From positions 4,278,001-4,342,000 of the forward strand of contig WWBZ02000022.1 in the NCBI GenBank assembly GCA_011503125.2: a stretch of DNA of 64,000 bases, written 5' to 3'. Every line of letters starts with the position of its first letter. Position 1 is the first letter of the stretch. The DNA is from Botryosphaeria dothidea (Eukaryota; Ascomycota; Dothideomycetes; Botryosphaeriales; Botryosphaeriaceae). A program made the translations under genes and the position numbers. The notes beneath the pieces were generated by a model, which was given only the letters and a program-made list of their open reading frames with translations, was not told the origin of the DNA and did no database searches. Positions 32,825 to 44,081 of this stretch are shown in pieces.

Positions 32825-35800
32825 CTACTCGTTCAGATCAATGCCCTCCATGCCATCCGTCAATAGTCCCATGTGTGTTTCCAGATCCATGTCCTCTTTC
32901 AGCGACTCAAGAGTGTTGACCCAAAATCGAGCGTCCTCGACATCCGGGTCATTAGCGTTTTCTGTCTGACTCCGAAGACTGTCATATCGTGCGATCCAAT
33001 AATTGTACAAAGTCTGCCATCGTTCATACCACCATTGTCGTGCCTTTTCGACCATACGTTTCAATATTGCGCTACGTTTTGTCAGCCAACGACCTCCCTA
33101 TAGTCTGCACAGGAACAAAGACGTACGAGAAACATTTATCCCACATCGCCACAATGTCAAGCGGAGCCTCCTCGTTTACGGCTCGAATCACATTGACGGC
33201 ATCCTGGAAGTTCTTCCATTCTTCTCGCACGAGATTGTGTGTTCCTGCCATTCGGGTCTGGACTTCGTTTTCAGTCAGGTAGCTGAATACCGCGCTGACC
33301 GATCGCAGCACCGAGACCGCTACATTGATATTCGACGGCTCGTCGAGTTTAGCACCTGTCCACTTGTCGTTTGACATGCCCTTGTATGCTTTCCAGAGCT
33401 ATCGGTGCTACAAGTCAGCAATATATTCATCATAGGGCGAAATGATCACCTACCCTGGCTTTCATGCTGTTCAGGTTCTTTTCCGCTCGGACCAATCGTG
33501 ATGGGTCTGTTTCTGAACCCATAACCACGCCGATTCGGTTCTCCGGGGTGTCAGTCAACCCATTCTCGGCCCAGTCAGCATAATTCTCGTGGAAAACACC
33601 GCCATCGTCGGCGAAATATTCTTGCGGCACCAGCAGCACATCTGAATCCAGTATTTTTTCGTCCCCCAGTTTCCCAGACATCATTACATCCATGCACGTC
33701 CGGATTGTTTGTAACTCCAAAATATGCTCGGCTACGTCGAATTAGTACGGTCCCCCGCGCCGATCCAGACAAGCTTTCACTTACTGACGTATTTTTGATT
33801 CGCGTCACCCTCAGTACTTATCGACATTCTTGAGCAGTCTCCATCATCGGCTAAACCCAGCCACGCATCCAGAACATCATCGTCATCGAGATCATTGATG
33901 CTATCGTAGCTCTGTGAAGTCCACGTTACCTTGTCATTACTGCCTTTGAACTTGCGTGGATTACCGCGCTTGTCCAAGCGCATCTCCTCTTCCTCCTCTT
34001 CAGTCCAACCCCAGTCAATAGTTGAGTCGAAGCTGAGCGACTTCCGCTTCCTCATTCGCCTAGCATTGTCGTACGGTGGGGATGCCGATTCATATGGATC
34101 TCCTGAGTCTGGATCCATATCAAGGTCGCTATCCAATACGCTGATATCAATGAAGCACTCGTGTGTTGTATTGACGGACGATCCCGTGTCAGCAGCGCAC
34201 ACGAGATAGTTGGATGCATCATAAAGAGCTTCCGCCATTTCAGAATCGCTTGGACTGAACGGAGCCGAATTTGGAGCCGTACACTGTGCAAATGTGAGCT
34301 TTTGTTTTCAGCGTGTCCGACGGTTGAAGAAGCTGGTACTTACAGTTTTCCCAAACTCTCGGCTGCCTGGGCGCTCACCAACGATTACTGTCTCATCATC
34401 GTCAGCATCCCAGTTGCTGACGGCCTTTCCCTCCTCCTGGAACAGCTCCACCTGCGCGGCCTCCGCTGCAGCATATGCGAGGGCACATTGTTCACCCTCG
34501 TCTGACGCCTGGAGTTGAGCGTAAGAGACAAACCCAGATGTAAACTCTGACTCAACGAGTGAGGTACTCGAGTCTGAGTAAGGATCGATCGTAAGAGACA
34601 TCGTCCACATTGGGTTGACCCGAACCCGCAGGTTGTTGCCTGAAGCGACGCCTAGACCAACGAAACCGGGTCCATACTCGTAAAGGTTGAGGCTACCGCT
34701 AGGTTTCTCAAGCTTCCTGGGATATGTCGATCGGACGTACCCATCAGAAGAAACCCGGTAGGAAATCTGAGCCGTGCCGTTCATAGAAAACTCTTCAGTC
34801 GTTACGACGCCGGTTGCAATTTGAAGCGATGGGACCATGGACACCTGTTCAAAATGATTAGTATAGCTAAAAAGCCTTAGGCCTCCGCTTGATTTCTAAT
34901 CTTGGGTGTTGAGATTCCCATCCACCTCTTACACTACCCATCAGAAGCTGGTGTGCGGGAAGGCCACGCCGCTGTGAGAATAAAAACAATCTCAGGTAGA
35001 CTTACTAGTCCGGGATGCTTGAACGCCTTCTTTGCAATGGCAGAGGATAACAAATTCTTTGATCTGTTTATGTCCAGACCTCCGTTGGCCTTGATTCCAA
35101 CCGTGGCGTACATGTCGAAGTCGACGTCAAAGAAGCCATAAGCTTCCTCCAAATTGAATGGAGAAAGGGTACCGACCAAGCTCAGGCCCCATTTTGCGTG
35201 AGCCGAAACTGATCCAGTAGTTGTAATAGTTGTAAATTCTTCTCCGTCATCGCCTATCGCACGCTGAGTAAGCCGAGTGATCCGTTAGGAGGTGCTCTGT
35301 TGATGGACTAACAATCAATCGTGTTTGCGATTAGAGTGGCATCAAGCAGTGTATCGAACTCAGTGTAGTCGTCATCGTCGTAGTCTCTGACAGAATTGAA
35401 AACTATGTCAGGGTCAGCTCTATAGTTTGTCAATTGAAGGAGTCACACTGGGGTTGTTGGACTCACCGGATAGCCAAGACGCTTCGCTATCACTGAAAAA
35501 CCTCTTGTTGTACGTTTTCAGGTCCCGGCGTTTCTTATCTCCGTCAGAATCCACCGCAAGATTCCAATACCCTCGGAGGTTGGAGTAATCTACCCGAAGG
35601 TAGATGTCGCTGTCGGCTCGCTTGACTAGGCCGAAGTTGAAGTCGAAGGTGAGGTCCATTACGTATCGGGATGCCGCCATCCTTTCTTGCAATCGATGGG
35701 GCAGTGTTTGGTTGGATGAAATCGCTAGAGAACGAGCAACTGCCCAGGATGCGATCTTGCAACTCTGTGGCAACTTGATGACAGTTCCGGGTAGGCCGTC

Positions 35801-38800
35801 TTCCAACATGTCGTCGCAGTTCGAGCTCGGTCCGTCATTTGTACACACAATCCGCGTGACTTGCTTCTCCTTTGAGTCTGTGATCGAATCGCAGTCCAGG
35901 AATTCAATGTGAGACCCATCTCTTTTGTCTAGATTGCTGACGACACTGCTCGGTCCATCGATCAGGATGAAACCAAATGCCTCTTCATTAGGTACCTGAT
36001 TGAGGTCCGTATACCCAGTGTGCGCGCCGAGAAGCTGAAGGTCGAACTTCGCAATATCTGCAGACGGCGGGACTTCTGGGAAGATGTCATCGAGACTGAC
36101 GGGAAGGAAGGGATTTTCTCCTTTTGGAGCGTTGCAGCAAAGAGACTTCCTCCGGCTTCGGTGGCCGCATCGACTTTTGCTGTCACCATAGGCATCGGTA
36201 TCCAGTTGGACATCATTTCTGTTTTGTCTCATGTCAGCTGTTACTCAAATCCACATATTATGTTCATGCCAGAATAGCTGAGAGAGCAAGAGCAAAAGTA
36301 TGTAGAGAGCTGAATCAGCCGTAAAGATGTATATGCACAGCATACTAATAACATGCACATCGAGACGATTGCTTTAACTCTTCGTGTCTGGATCCAGATG
36401 GCGGTGTAATAAGTATAATGGGACGGGACGTACTCATCGCAGTTATTCTGATCACAATACCCTTTGCCGACCCTGTCAAGTGAAGTTAGCATCTCTATTC
36501 ATGCACAATTGGTGGAATATAGCTTTACCAATGGCAATCATCCATAGCAGTCCCACTCGGGCAGCAGAGCTGGCGGTACTTCGGAGATCCGACTGTGAAA
36601 GGATCCGAATCGCTGCACTTGTTTGGGTCGTACTTTTCTGCTACGTTGACCTCTCCGGTCTTGCAGACGTCACCGCATTCGGAGTAGTAGCAGTCATCGA
36701 TTAGGTCCGCGTATGCATCTGCAGTGCAGCAGAAGACTTGATTTCCGGTGGCGCAGTTCCTGTTTCCGTTCTTCATGAAGAACAAGGTCAGCTCGCCCGT
36801 GTGGCATTGACCGTGACACGCTCTACCAGCCCCTCCTTTCTCTCCTCCGCGCCAAGTGCAGCTGGACGGAGCAGAACTCGGAGGACAGCAAACTTTCTTC
36901 TGCTTGCTATTCTTGCAGTCGGAATTGGCGTACCCGACAGTTGTCGATTTCCCCGCTGGGCAGGCCTCCCCGCAACCCATCATCTCGCACTTAGATCCGT
37001 CCATGGATGTCCAGCTTGCTGCTTCTTCCTCTTCTTTCACTGTCCCGCGTCCTGTAAGTTCTAAGCGGGAGCCTACTTCCTGATCGAGAAGACCTGATAG
37101 GGCCGTGAAGTCGTCATCGTCCATATCAATGGCCCAGATCATGAGGCCACCGAGGCTTGCGAGTAACTTGTAAGTAATCATTGGACTTGAATACATCGGC
37201 AGAATGACTCACCCAACTTCATTCGCCCAGTCAACTTTTGCTTGAAAACTCGTTCTGTCGTCGAATGAGACCCATTGATTTTTTCCGAACGAAAAGTAGT
37301 TGACCGCAGCTTTTTTATCGTAAATGACATCGATAGACGAATCTTCCTTGAGGATATCCTGTATCTCTATCAAAACATTAGAACATTTCACAACCGTCTT
37401 TTGTTTTGGATTATGGTCATCATGTTCATACCGAAATACGCCAAGGTGCCGGCCGAGTTGGTACACTTCCCCTTTTTAGCAGCACCAGAGAAATGGCAGC
37501 CAGGCTTAGTACAGGCAGCATCCTCCAGTTCAAAAGAGCGGCCATAGAAACCAGTTCCTAGCATGACCTTCCTTGGTGGCACGTTATTCCTCCAGAGAAG
37601 GTCGGCAGCCTGCTTTATCTCAGTAAGATTGGTGTGTCCTTGGATGATGCCCCCGATGGGATTGGTACTATCCCAAGTCCCTGAAAGCTGGTCAGATCTG
37701 GTACATTCAGTGGTGTGCTGCATTGAGTCTACCGTGAAGATCATAAGACATAAGATTCACCCAGTCGGCGTATTCGAGCAGCCCTGGCAGGTCAAACCAT
37801 TGAAGATACCAGTAGCTCTGTATCACAAGGGTAAGTATTCGAATGGAGAATCCCAAAGGAGGAACGTACAGAAGGTATAGTGAATGTGAGCCCATAAGAG
37901 CCCCTAAGGCTTTTGTTGAATGTCTCTCTCAGAGTTTTGAATAACTTGACAAAGTTCTCCGTGTCTTCCTCTTTTCCACCTCGATCAGGGGCTCCTGGAT
38001 ATTCCCTAAATACAAGATCAGATGCATTCGTTTGAGGGTTGATGAACTCTCGTACCAGTCAATATCGACACCATCAAAACCGTAAGTGGCCAGGAATCGC
38101 ACAAGGTTGTCCGCAAATTTCTGCCTGTTCTCCTCAGAAGCGGCAATCTCCCCAAGCAAAGGCTGAGTTACTGTATCATTGTCCGAGAATGTCCATCCCC
38201 CAATCGCAATGAACACCTCAAGGTCAGACAGAGCCTTTGTTTTGATGTCCGCGACTTCTTGAAACAACTTCGCAGGGGTTTGTGAGTCCATTGTCGTGAT
38301 TGTGTACGTCTCGGGGTCAATGTATGCAAAGGCAAAGTTAACATGGGTAAGCGCATCGTAGGGAATCGCAGTTGGAGGGAAGTCATGACAGCTGCGACGA
38401 TCACTCCAGGATTCGTAGTACGCAATCACCTTGCTGGTCACGTTCTGAGAATTTCCTCCAGCCGGAACACTAGGTGTGCCACAATTGCTCTGGCAACCCT
38501 CGCCGCAGAAGTCAGCTGTTGTGCCACAAAAGCCATGTCTACCAAGTTTTTTAGCGCTCTGATGATGCATGAAGTGGGCTTGTTTTTGGAGGTGAACATA
38601 CTGACTACAGCAAACGTTCAGAGGACATGTTGCATTGGGCGTCGTAGCGAATTGGCCGCATTCAGCAGTGGCGTTACAGTTGGATGTGCAGCCATCACCG
38701 CAGTAGGTTGGGCCTGATTAGGGGTTTAGCAGATGCTTGAAAAAAAAATGAGGAAGGCTCTTTGCAAGAACGCTGTAAGATGATCTCACCATATCCGCAG

Positions 38801-39118
38801 AAGCCACTTTCGCCGCTAATCCAAGACTCAAGTGATCAGTATGGACTCTTGCTTCCCAAAAGGCGGAGGCACTTACCAGCAAGCCCCATTGCTGCATGGC
38901 TTTCCCAAGTCACAAGTATAATCATCTCGAGTTAACAAAAGAGAAGGTAATGTCAAAGCTTGATGTAGCTCGTAGTTGCCATGGTTGGCTGCCGGGTGAT
39001 TGGTTTGGGCATGGAAGAAAACGAAAAAAAGAGCAACGGTTAAGAAAGGAGGGAATGCAAAGACCAGCAGCCTATTGATACTGGCTTTGAAAGGACTGTG
39101 AACCAAGTGGTTCGTCAT
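32825..39118 (-). CDS. Killer-toxin-like GH18 chitinase with chitin-binding domain (subgroup C type)
   Basis: Large secreted chitinase. Eighteen exons can be joined in phase without any lesion (5,049 coding bases, 1,682 residues): 39118-38877, 38815-38790, 38713-38602, 38556-38056, 38005-37870, 37817-37733, 37680-37432, 37366-37213, 37155-36529, 36472-36434, 36218-35467, 35402-35313, 35253-35006, 34844-34344, 34283-33789, 33726-33454, 33398-33127, 33071-32825. Order of parts: an N-terminal hydrophobic signal/anchor (about 18-40); Cys-rich hevein-like (CBM18) chitin-binding repeats (CCGESGFCG, HGFCGTTADFCG); a GH18 barrel from about residue 170 to 512 with the complete DGVDIDWEYPG catalytic motif assembled across an intron and SYDLHG/WAID.DD; a cysteine-rich block; then about 950 residues of acidic C-terminal region as in chitinases likened to the yeast zymocin alpha/beta subunit. 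It is divergent from a LysM gene. Family known; killing activity is not shown. Confidence 0.9.
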
Positions 39119-39364
39119 TTTGCTAAATGAGCGTTTGGCAGTATTGCCACAAGGAATGATGATGGACGAGGAGAGATTAACCCAACGCCCAATACATTTT
39201 ATACAACTTCTCAACGCCACACACTCCGCTCTTCACTGAAATGCCCCTTTCAGAACAACTGATTCGTGGAATTCAAATTCCAAATGCAATACATCTGCTG
39301 CCTAGAAAAATGGAGCTTAATTTTCCAGTACGTTGGTATCACAGCTGAAATTCTCATGATTTTT

Positions 39365-39427
39365 ACGGCGCAGCACATGGTTCTCACGGCGCAGCACATG
39401 AGGTGTACGGCGCAGTGCATGAAGTTT
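39365..39427 (+). repeat. Three 21-bp tandem repeats in the divergent promoter
   Basis: Units 39365-39385, 39386-39406 and 39407-39427 all begin ACGGCGCAGCACATG (third unit: ACGGCGCAGTGCATG), followed by six variable bases. The conserved 15-base core with a free spacer, phased at two helical turns, looks like a repeated protein-binding site rather than simple slippage. Confidence 0.7.
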
Positions 39428-39504
39428 GCCGCCGAAGAAGCACCGCGCGCCTAATCTCATTGAGCGTCCACCATTTGAGGCAGAGATCCGGCCTGTAGCA
39501 ACTC

Positions 39505-39525
39505 CGAGCTGTGCGGCACAGCTCG
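39505..39525. promoter_or_regulatory. Perfect 21-bp palindrome
   Basis: Half-site CGAGCTGTGC, one central G, then its exact complement GCACAGCTCG. It could bind a dimeric transcription factor or form a hairpin. It lies between the tandem repeats and the LysM gene start. Confidence 0.6.
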
Positions 39526-39735
39526 TATATTTGCCGCGTGAACAACAGCACTTCCCAGACAGGCTAAATCCAATGCTGAAGGATTCACCAGACCCACAGT
39601 AATTACGCGCTGCGATTCAGCGCAGATGGTGTCCTGAATCAAGCTGTATGACCTTGCGGCGCCTACAAGTCTGATATTGAACTGCATAGTTCTCTGTTGC
39701 AGCTCCTCCTTCACAGCACACGCCATTCTTTCGCT

Positions 39736-42361
39736 ATGTTGCCGTTCCTACAAGCTTCGTCCAAAGGGCGTTTTTCTTTCAAAAGAACATTCCTTCTTCT
39801 TATTTGTCTCCTGACCTTTTCTTACGCTCAACGTTTTCCTAGCGGTGTCGGAATTGATTGGTCCGAGTTCAACGCATCCGCTCCCTGTCTGTCAGCCCTC
39901 AACTCGACTATTCAGTGCAACGATACTCTTTTGGTTGCTTATGATTACTCTCCCTACTTTTCCGACCCCCAGCTATCAGCCCTTTGCGTAGATCGTTGCT
40001 GGGACTCGCTCTTGACTACTCGCAGCGACATTGCGGCAAGCTGCTCGGCGAGCACGGATGTCGTGGTAGACGAAAACTCAGCGTATCTTCCAACATATAT
40101 TCTCGATGACCTCATCTCGACTTTCAACATGACTTGTCTGAGAGATTCGTAGGTGCCGAACATCCATTTGCTGGACAATCAACTGACTAGACTAATTAGG
40201 ACTGCCGGAAAATTCTGCGCATCTGTTTTTCAGTCTTGGGAGAACGTTACTCAATACACTTCTGCGCAGAACTGCTCCGACTGCAATCTACGCACTTACC
40301 AAGTTCAACTGAGCAACTACAACAGCTACAGAGATGATCTCGCCGAGGAATTCGCGTCATTGAAATCATCATGTAGCGCAACAGGATATTCATACGTGTC
40401 GCCAACACCGGTAGCGCTCAATGACACGGTCAATGCTACACAGTCATCAGCCCCAGTCTCGACCACGTCAGCATCATGTTCGGACACATATCGAATCCGG
40501 GCTGGCGACGACTGCCACAAGATAAGCTTGGCCCACAATGTATCCACTTACTTCCTTACGCACTATAATGAGCTGCAGGCTTACTGCGAAGACTTCCCTA
40601 CTTCTGGGGAGATCTGTTTGCCCGAGCCTTGCGAGATTCACACCGTCAAGCAAAATGATACCTGCTACTCAATAGCAAAATCACAGCCTTCTTTTGTAAC
40701 TATCACGCAGCTTTTATTTTGGAATCCCAACATCAACAAGCTATGCAGGAATCTTGATCAGTTCGTCGGGGACCAGATCTGTGTTGGGTGAGATCTGTTG
40801 ATGGTCATTCTTGCATTCTCTCAGGAGCTGACCAAGGTATAGCCCGCCTGGAGGTTATGACATCTTAAACGACCCAACTGCTACGATCACTTCAGTTGCA
40901 ACGACAGCGGCGTAAGCACTTTATCCTCAATCCGTACTTCAAAATTTGACACTTATTGCAGATCCGTACCTACAAACGTGGCTGCAAACGTTACCAAGAG
41001 CTGCGCTCAGTATCACTCGGTCGTTGAAGGTGATACTTGCGCATCCATTTCAGTCTCGAGTGGAATATCCTTGGATGATTTCTACTTCTTGAATCCAAGC
41101 GTCGATTCCAACTGTACGAATTTGATTCTTGAAGAAAGCTATTGCGTAAAGCCAGTAGGGTCAAGTAAGTCTCACATACTCTCGGAAGCATTCGTGGTGA
41201 AAAATCTCTAAGCTTGTAAATATAGTTTCGACATACTCGGGTTACGGGTAGGTTCAGCAGGACAGAGAAATAGGGATTTAAAGCTAATATTCGAACCAGT
41301 GGAACATCCACCGACGCTTGTAGCAGGGCCCGAGGGCCCACTACTTGCTACCGCGATGTTTCGGACTTGCCGACCGGAATCCTCGTTACGGAAACCCCGA
41401 ATGCCCGTGGAACGACCAAGAACTGTGACAAATTCGTTACCTGGCGTAATTCGACCTTTGGAAATTCTACGGGTCCTGACCTGAATACGTGTGATTACAT
41501 CAAATGGAGATACGAAATCACTTGGGAGCAGCTCAAGGCCTGGAATCCTTCATTGAACACGACTGATCCCTCTTGTGCCATCAAGAATGGTTACAAGTAT
41601 TGTGTCCAAGGACCAGGTGGGTTTATCAGACACCCCGGACTCCATTTTCGGGTCCATTACTGACTCAGAGCAGGGTATACTACATCATCAAGCTCATCTG
41701 ACTTTGCAGATTTGACTCCGACAAGTACGGTCTCGGGAACAGCGGCAGATTGCACATCATGGGGAATCGTTTCCGGGACTAACAAGAATGGTAAGGCTTA
41801 GCTCTGCTTACATGTTCTTCTGATCTGTGCGCTGACCTTCAAAGTAACATGTGATGCGTATGCCAAAGGCTGGCTTATTACAAGAGAACAATTGGTTTCC
41901 TGGAACTCTTGGATCGAAAGCGATTGCTCCGGGTTCTACAAGTACATCGACAAAAGTGGACATGAGACGGTCTGCATTGGTGCCGGCACTTCCGCCACCA
42001 TGGCCACTGGCTCCTCATCGTCCATATCCAGCCAATCAGTAACCTCGCAGCCAGCTTTTACTCCCACAGACGTCCCGGCTAGCAGCACTACTCTTCCCAC
42101 AGGAACCAGCACTCCGACGCCTGTTCAAGTAAGGCAGTTCACCAGAAAGAGTTCCTCACATTGCTAACGCCGGATTTGCAGACTGGCATTAACTCATCGT
42201 GCGGCAAGTTCTACAAAGTAGTGACCGGCGACAGCTGTTACGACATTGCTCAAGAGCACAAAATCACGCTTGATGACTTCTATGCATGGAATCCGGCGGT
42301 CGGCAACGATTGCGGTAGTCTGTTGTCCGGATACTACGTTTGTGTGGGTCTCAAGTCTTGA
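39736..42361 (+). CDS. Secreted multi-LysM chitin-binding protein
   Basis: Nine exons join in phase to 718 residues: 39736-40148, 40200-40787, 40843-40911, 40962-41164, 41226-41247, 41300-41616, 41710-41790, 41845-42128, 42182-42361. A signal peptide (hydrophobic RTFLLLICLLTFSYAQ) begins near residue 16; the ATG at 39736 is chosen for it. A Cys- and sequon-rich N-terminal third is followed by about six LysM modules: SCSDTYRIRAGDDCHKISL, EIHTVKQNDTCYSIAK, QYHSVVEGDTCASISV, a diverged one at NCDKFVTW, a diverged one at DCTSWGIV, and KFYKVVTGDSCYDIAQ. Each ends near an NP or WN and a C-V motif. A Ser/Thr/Pro linker precedes the last module. LysM proteins bind chitin oligomers; beside a subgroup C chitinase they are thought to act on or shield chitin. 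Confidence 0.92.
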
Positions 42362-43111
42362 TCTCTATAGGTGCATTTTAAATGCCCAGGGAAATACTTG
42401 GGGATGGAATATTAGTGCTGGTGGGTGACGGTGTGCTATCAGTGCCCGATACGGCAATCTCGGCCGACAGAATCCTTGTGTTTCGCACGGTCTGGATCGG
42501 CATTAACGGAGGAAAGCCCGACGTGCAGGTTGCAGACTTACTGGAACGGCGAGGCGTAGAATGATTTATCCATGTGTCTTGCCTTAGAAAATAACGGAGA
42601 TCTGAATATCTCCGACGGAAATCCAGGTGGTGCTGTCGGCCGAGTTTAATTATTTGCTAGACCGTGCTGATCAGAGCAGTTGATCTTTGAGGAAACCTTT
42701 CTGAAATGGAAAAGAAGTATTACTCCTACATAGCACTACTTCTGAGGAAACAGAAATTTCGCACATGTATCGAGGAAACGCATCGAGACTGAGCAAATGG
42801 ACCGCAGAATTTACGGCATATCTCAAGCTCGCGGTAAGATACATTGAATCACCAATTATCTTATAACTTACAAGCAGACCTGAGACACCCACACAGATTC
42901 CTACACGAAAGAAATAATCTCACTCAGGTTGGGGCGGCCATTGCACCCAACTGCTGATCCTGAATTACCCCTTAATCTATACCTTGCATTACAGTTGGCC
43001 GCAGCCATCACGATTATGCCATGTAACACAGGAGTTTTGCCGTATAGTCTCACGAGTAGCACCGAAGCCTGCGATTCTGCACTCAGAACCTATCTTTTGG
43101 TTTTCCATATA
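42362..43111. other. Intergenic; left flank of the nested transposons
   Basis: No credible gene. The TA at 43110-43111 is the left target-site copy for the outer transposon. Confidence 0.5.
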
Positions 43112-43181
43112 ACGTGTTTCACCAGTCATCCGGACACCCCAGTCATCCGGACACCCCACCAAACCCAAGACGCGTCTTCGC
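43112..43181 (+). repeat. Left terminal inverted repeat of element A
   Basis: 70 bp. Contains two tandem copies of a 17-base unit (CAGTCATCCGGACACCC), then CACCAAACCCAAGACGCG. The right repeat has only one copy of the unit. Confidence 0.9.
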
Positions 43182-44000
43182 GAAAATCAATAATGGCATC
43201 AACACAGAACCCCGAATCACTCCAGAAAGAAGGTAGACTACTTCTTGCTAAACAGACCTTTCAGAAAAACGAAACTTTAAGTATTCGTAGGGCTGCAAAG
43301 TCGTACGATACCCCAAAGTCTACCCTCCACGATCGACTTAAGGGAGCAACACCTCGGAGCGCGTCTAATTTATAGAAACGAAAGCTGCAACCATCTAAAG
43401 AGCAGGCTTTAGTTAAGTAGATCCTTAGCCTCGATCGACGAGGATTTCCTCCCTAGATAATCGATGTACGAAGAATGGCAGACTCTTTACTTGCTGTACG
43501 CGGCCAAGATCCCTCACCTTAACTAGTTGGTAAGAACTGGGTATCTCGCTTTATCGACAACTAGTCTAAGCTTAAAACGAAATGGAATCGAAAGTTCTAT
43601 TTATAACGCGCTAAATGTGAGGATCCGGACACGATTAACGCGTGGTTTACTCGTGTCTAAGAGACGCGTTAGTCGTAAGGTATTCTCGACGATAATATCT
43701 ACAATTTTAACGAGATAGGATTTATAATAGGGGTAATTGCGACATCTAAGGTCGTTATAAGCTCTAATATAACCGGCCGAGTAATTGCTATACAACTAGG
43801 AAACCGTGAGTAGATAATAGTAATTAAGGGTATCAACGCATTAGGCTGGGCTATTCCGCCGTTTATCATCCTAGCAGGGAAGGTTTACTAGTTAAACTAG
43901 TATCAAGAGCTGCCGGCTAATTGGGTTATTGCTGTAAGCAGCAATGGCTAGACGACTAACCAGCTTGGATTTAAATAGATTAAGCACTTTAATACGCATA

Positions 44001-44044
44001 ACGTATCTCACAAGCGAGTGAGCCACCCAAGCGAGTGAGCCACC
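44001..44044 (+). repeat. Left terminal inverted repeat of element B
   Basis: 44 bp starting ACGTATCTCAC and containing two tandem copies of AAGCGAGTGAGCCACC(C). Confidence 0.92.
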
Positions 44045-44081
44045 CCATTAACAAAACGCGACATCCTCGCGTTAATCAACA

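Larger units (their letters stand above)
39119..39735. promoter_or_regulatory. Divergent promoter of chitinase and LysM genes
   Basis: 617 bp between two divergent ATGs. It contains a TATA-like TTTTATAC near 39197 on the chitinase side, three 21-bp tandem repeats, and a 21-bp palindrome (listed separately). Shared cis elements would explain joint induction of the pair; that is inference. Confidence 0.55.

Noticed and set aside
36219..36433. A possible extra exon inside the 215-bp chitinase intron
   Set aside because: The flanking exons join in phase directly (E-N-D-V-Q); no internal segment with good splice ends adds sensible sequence.
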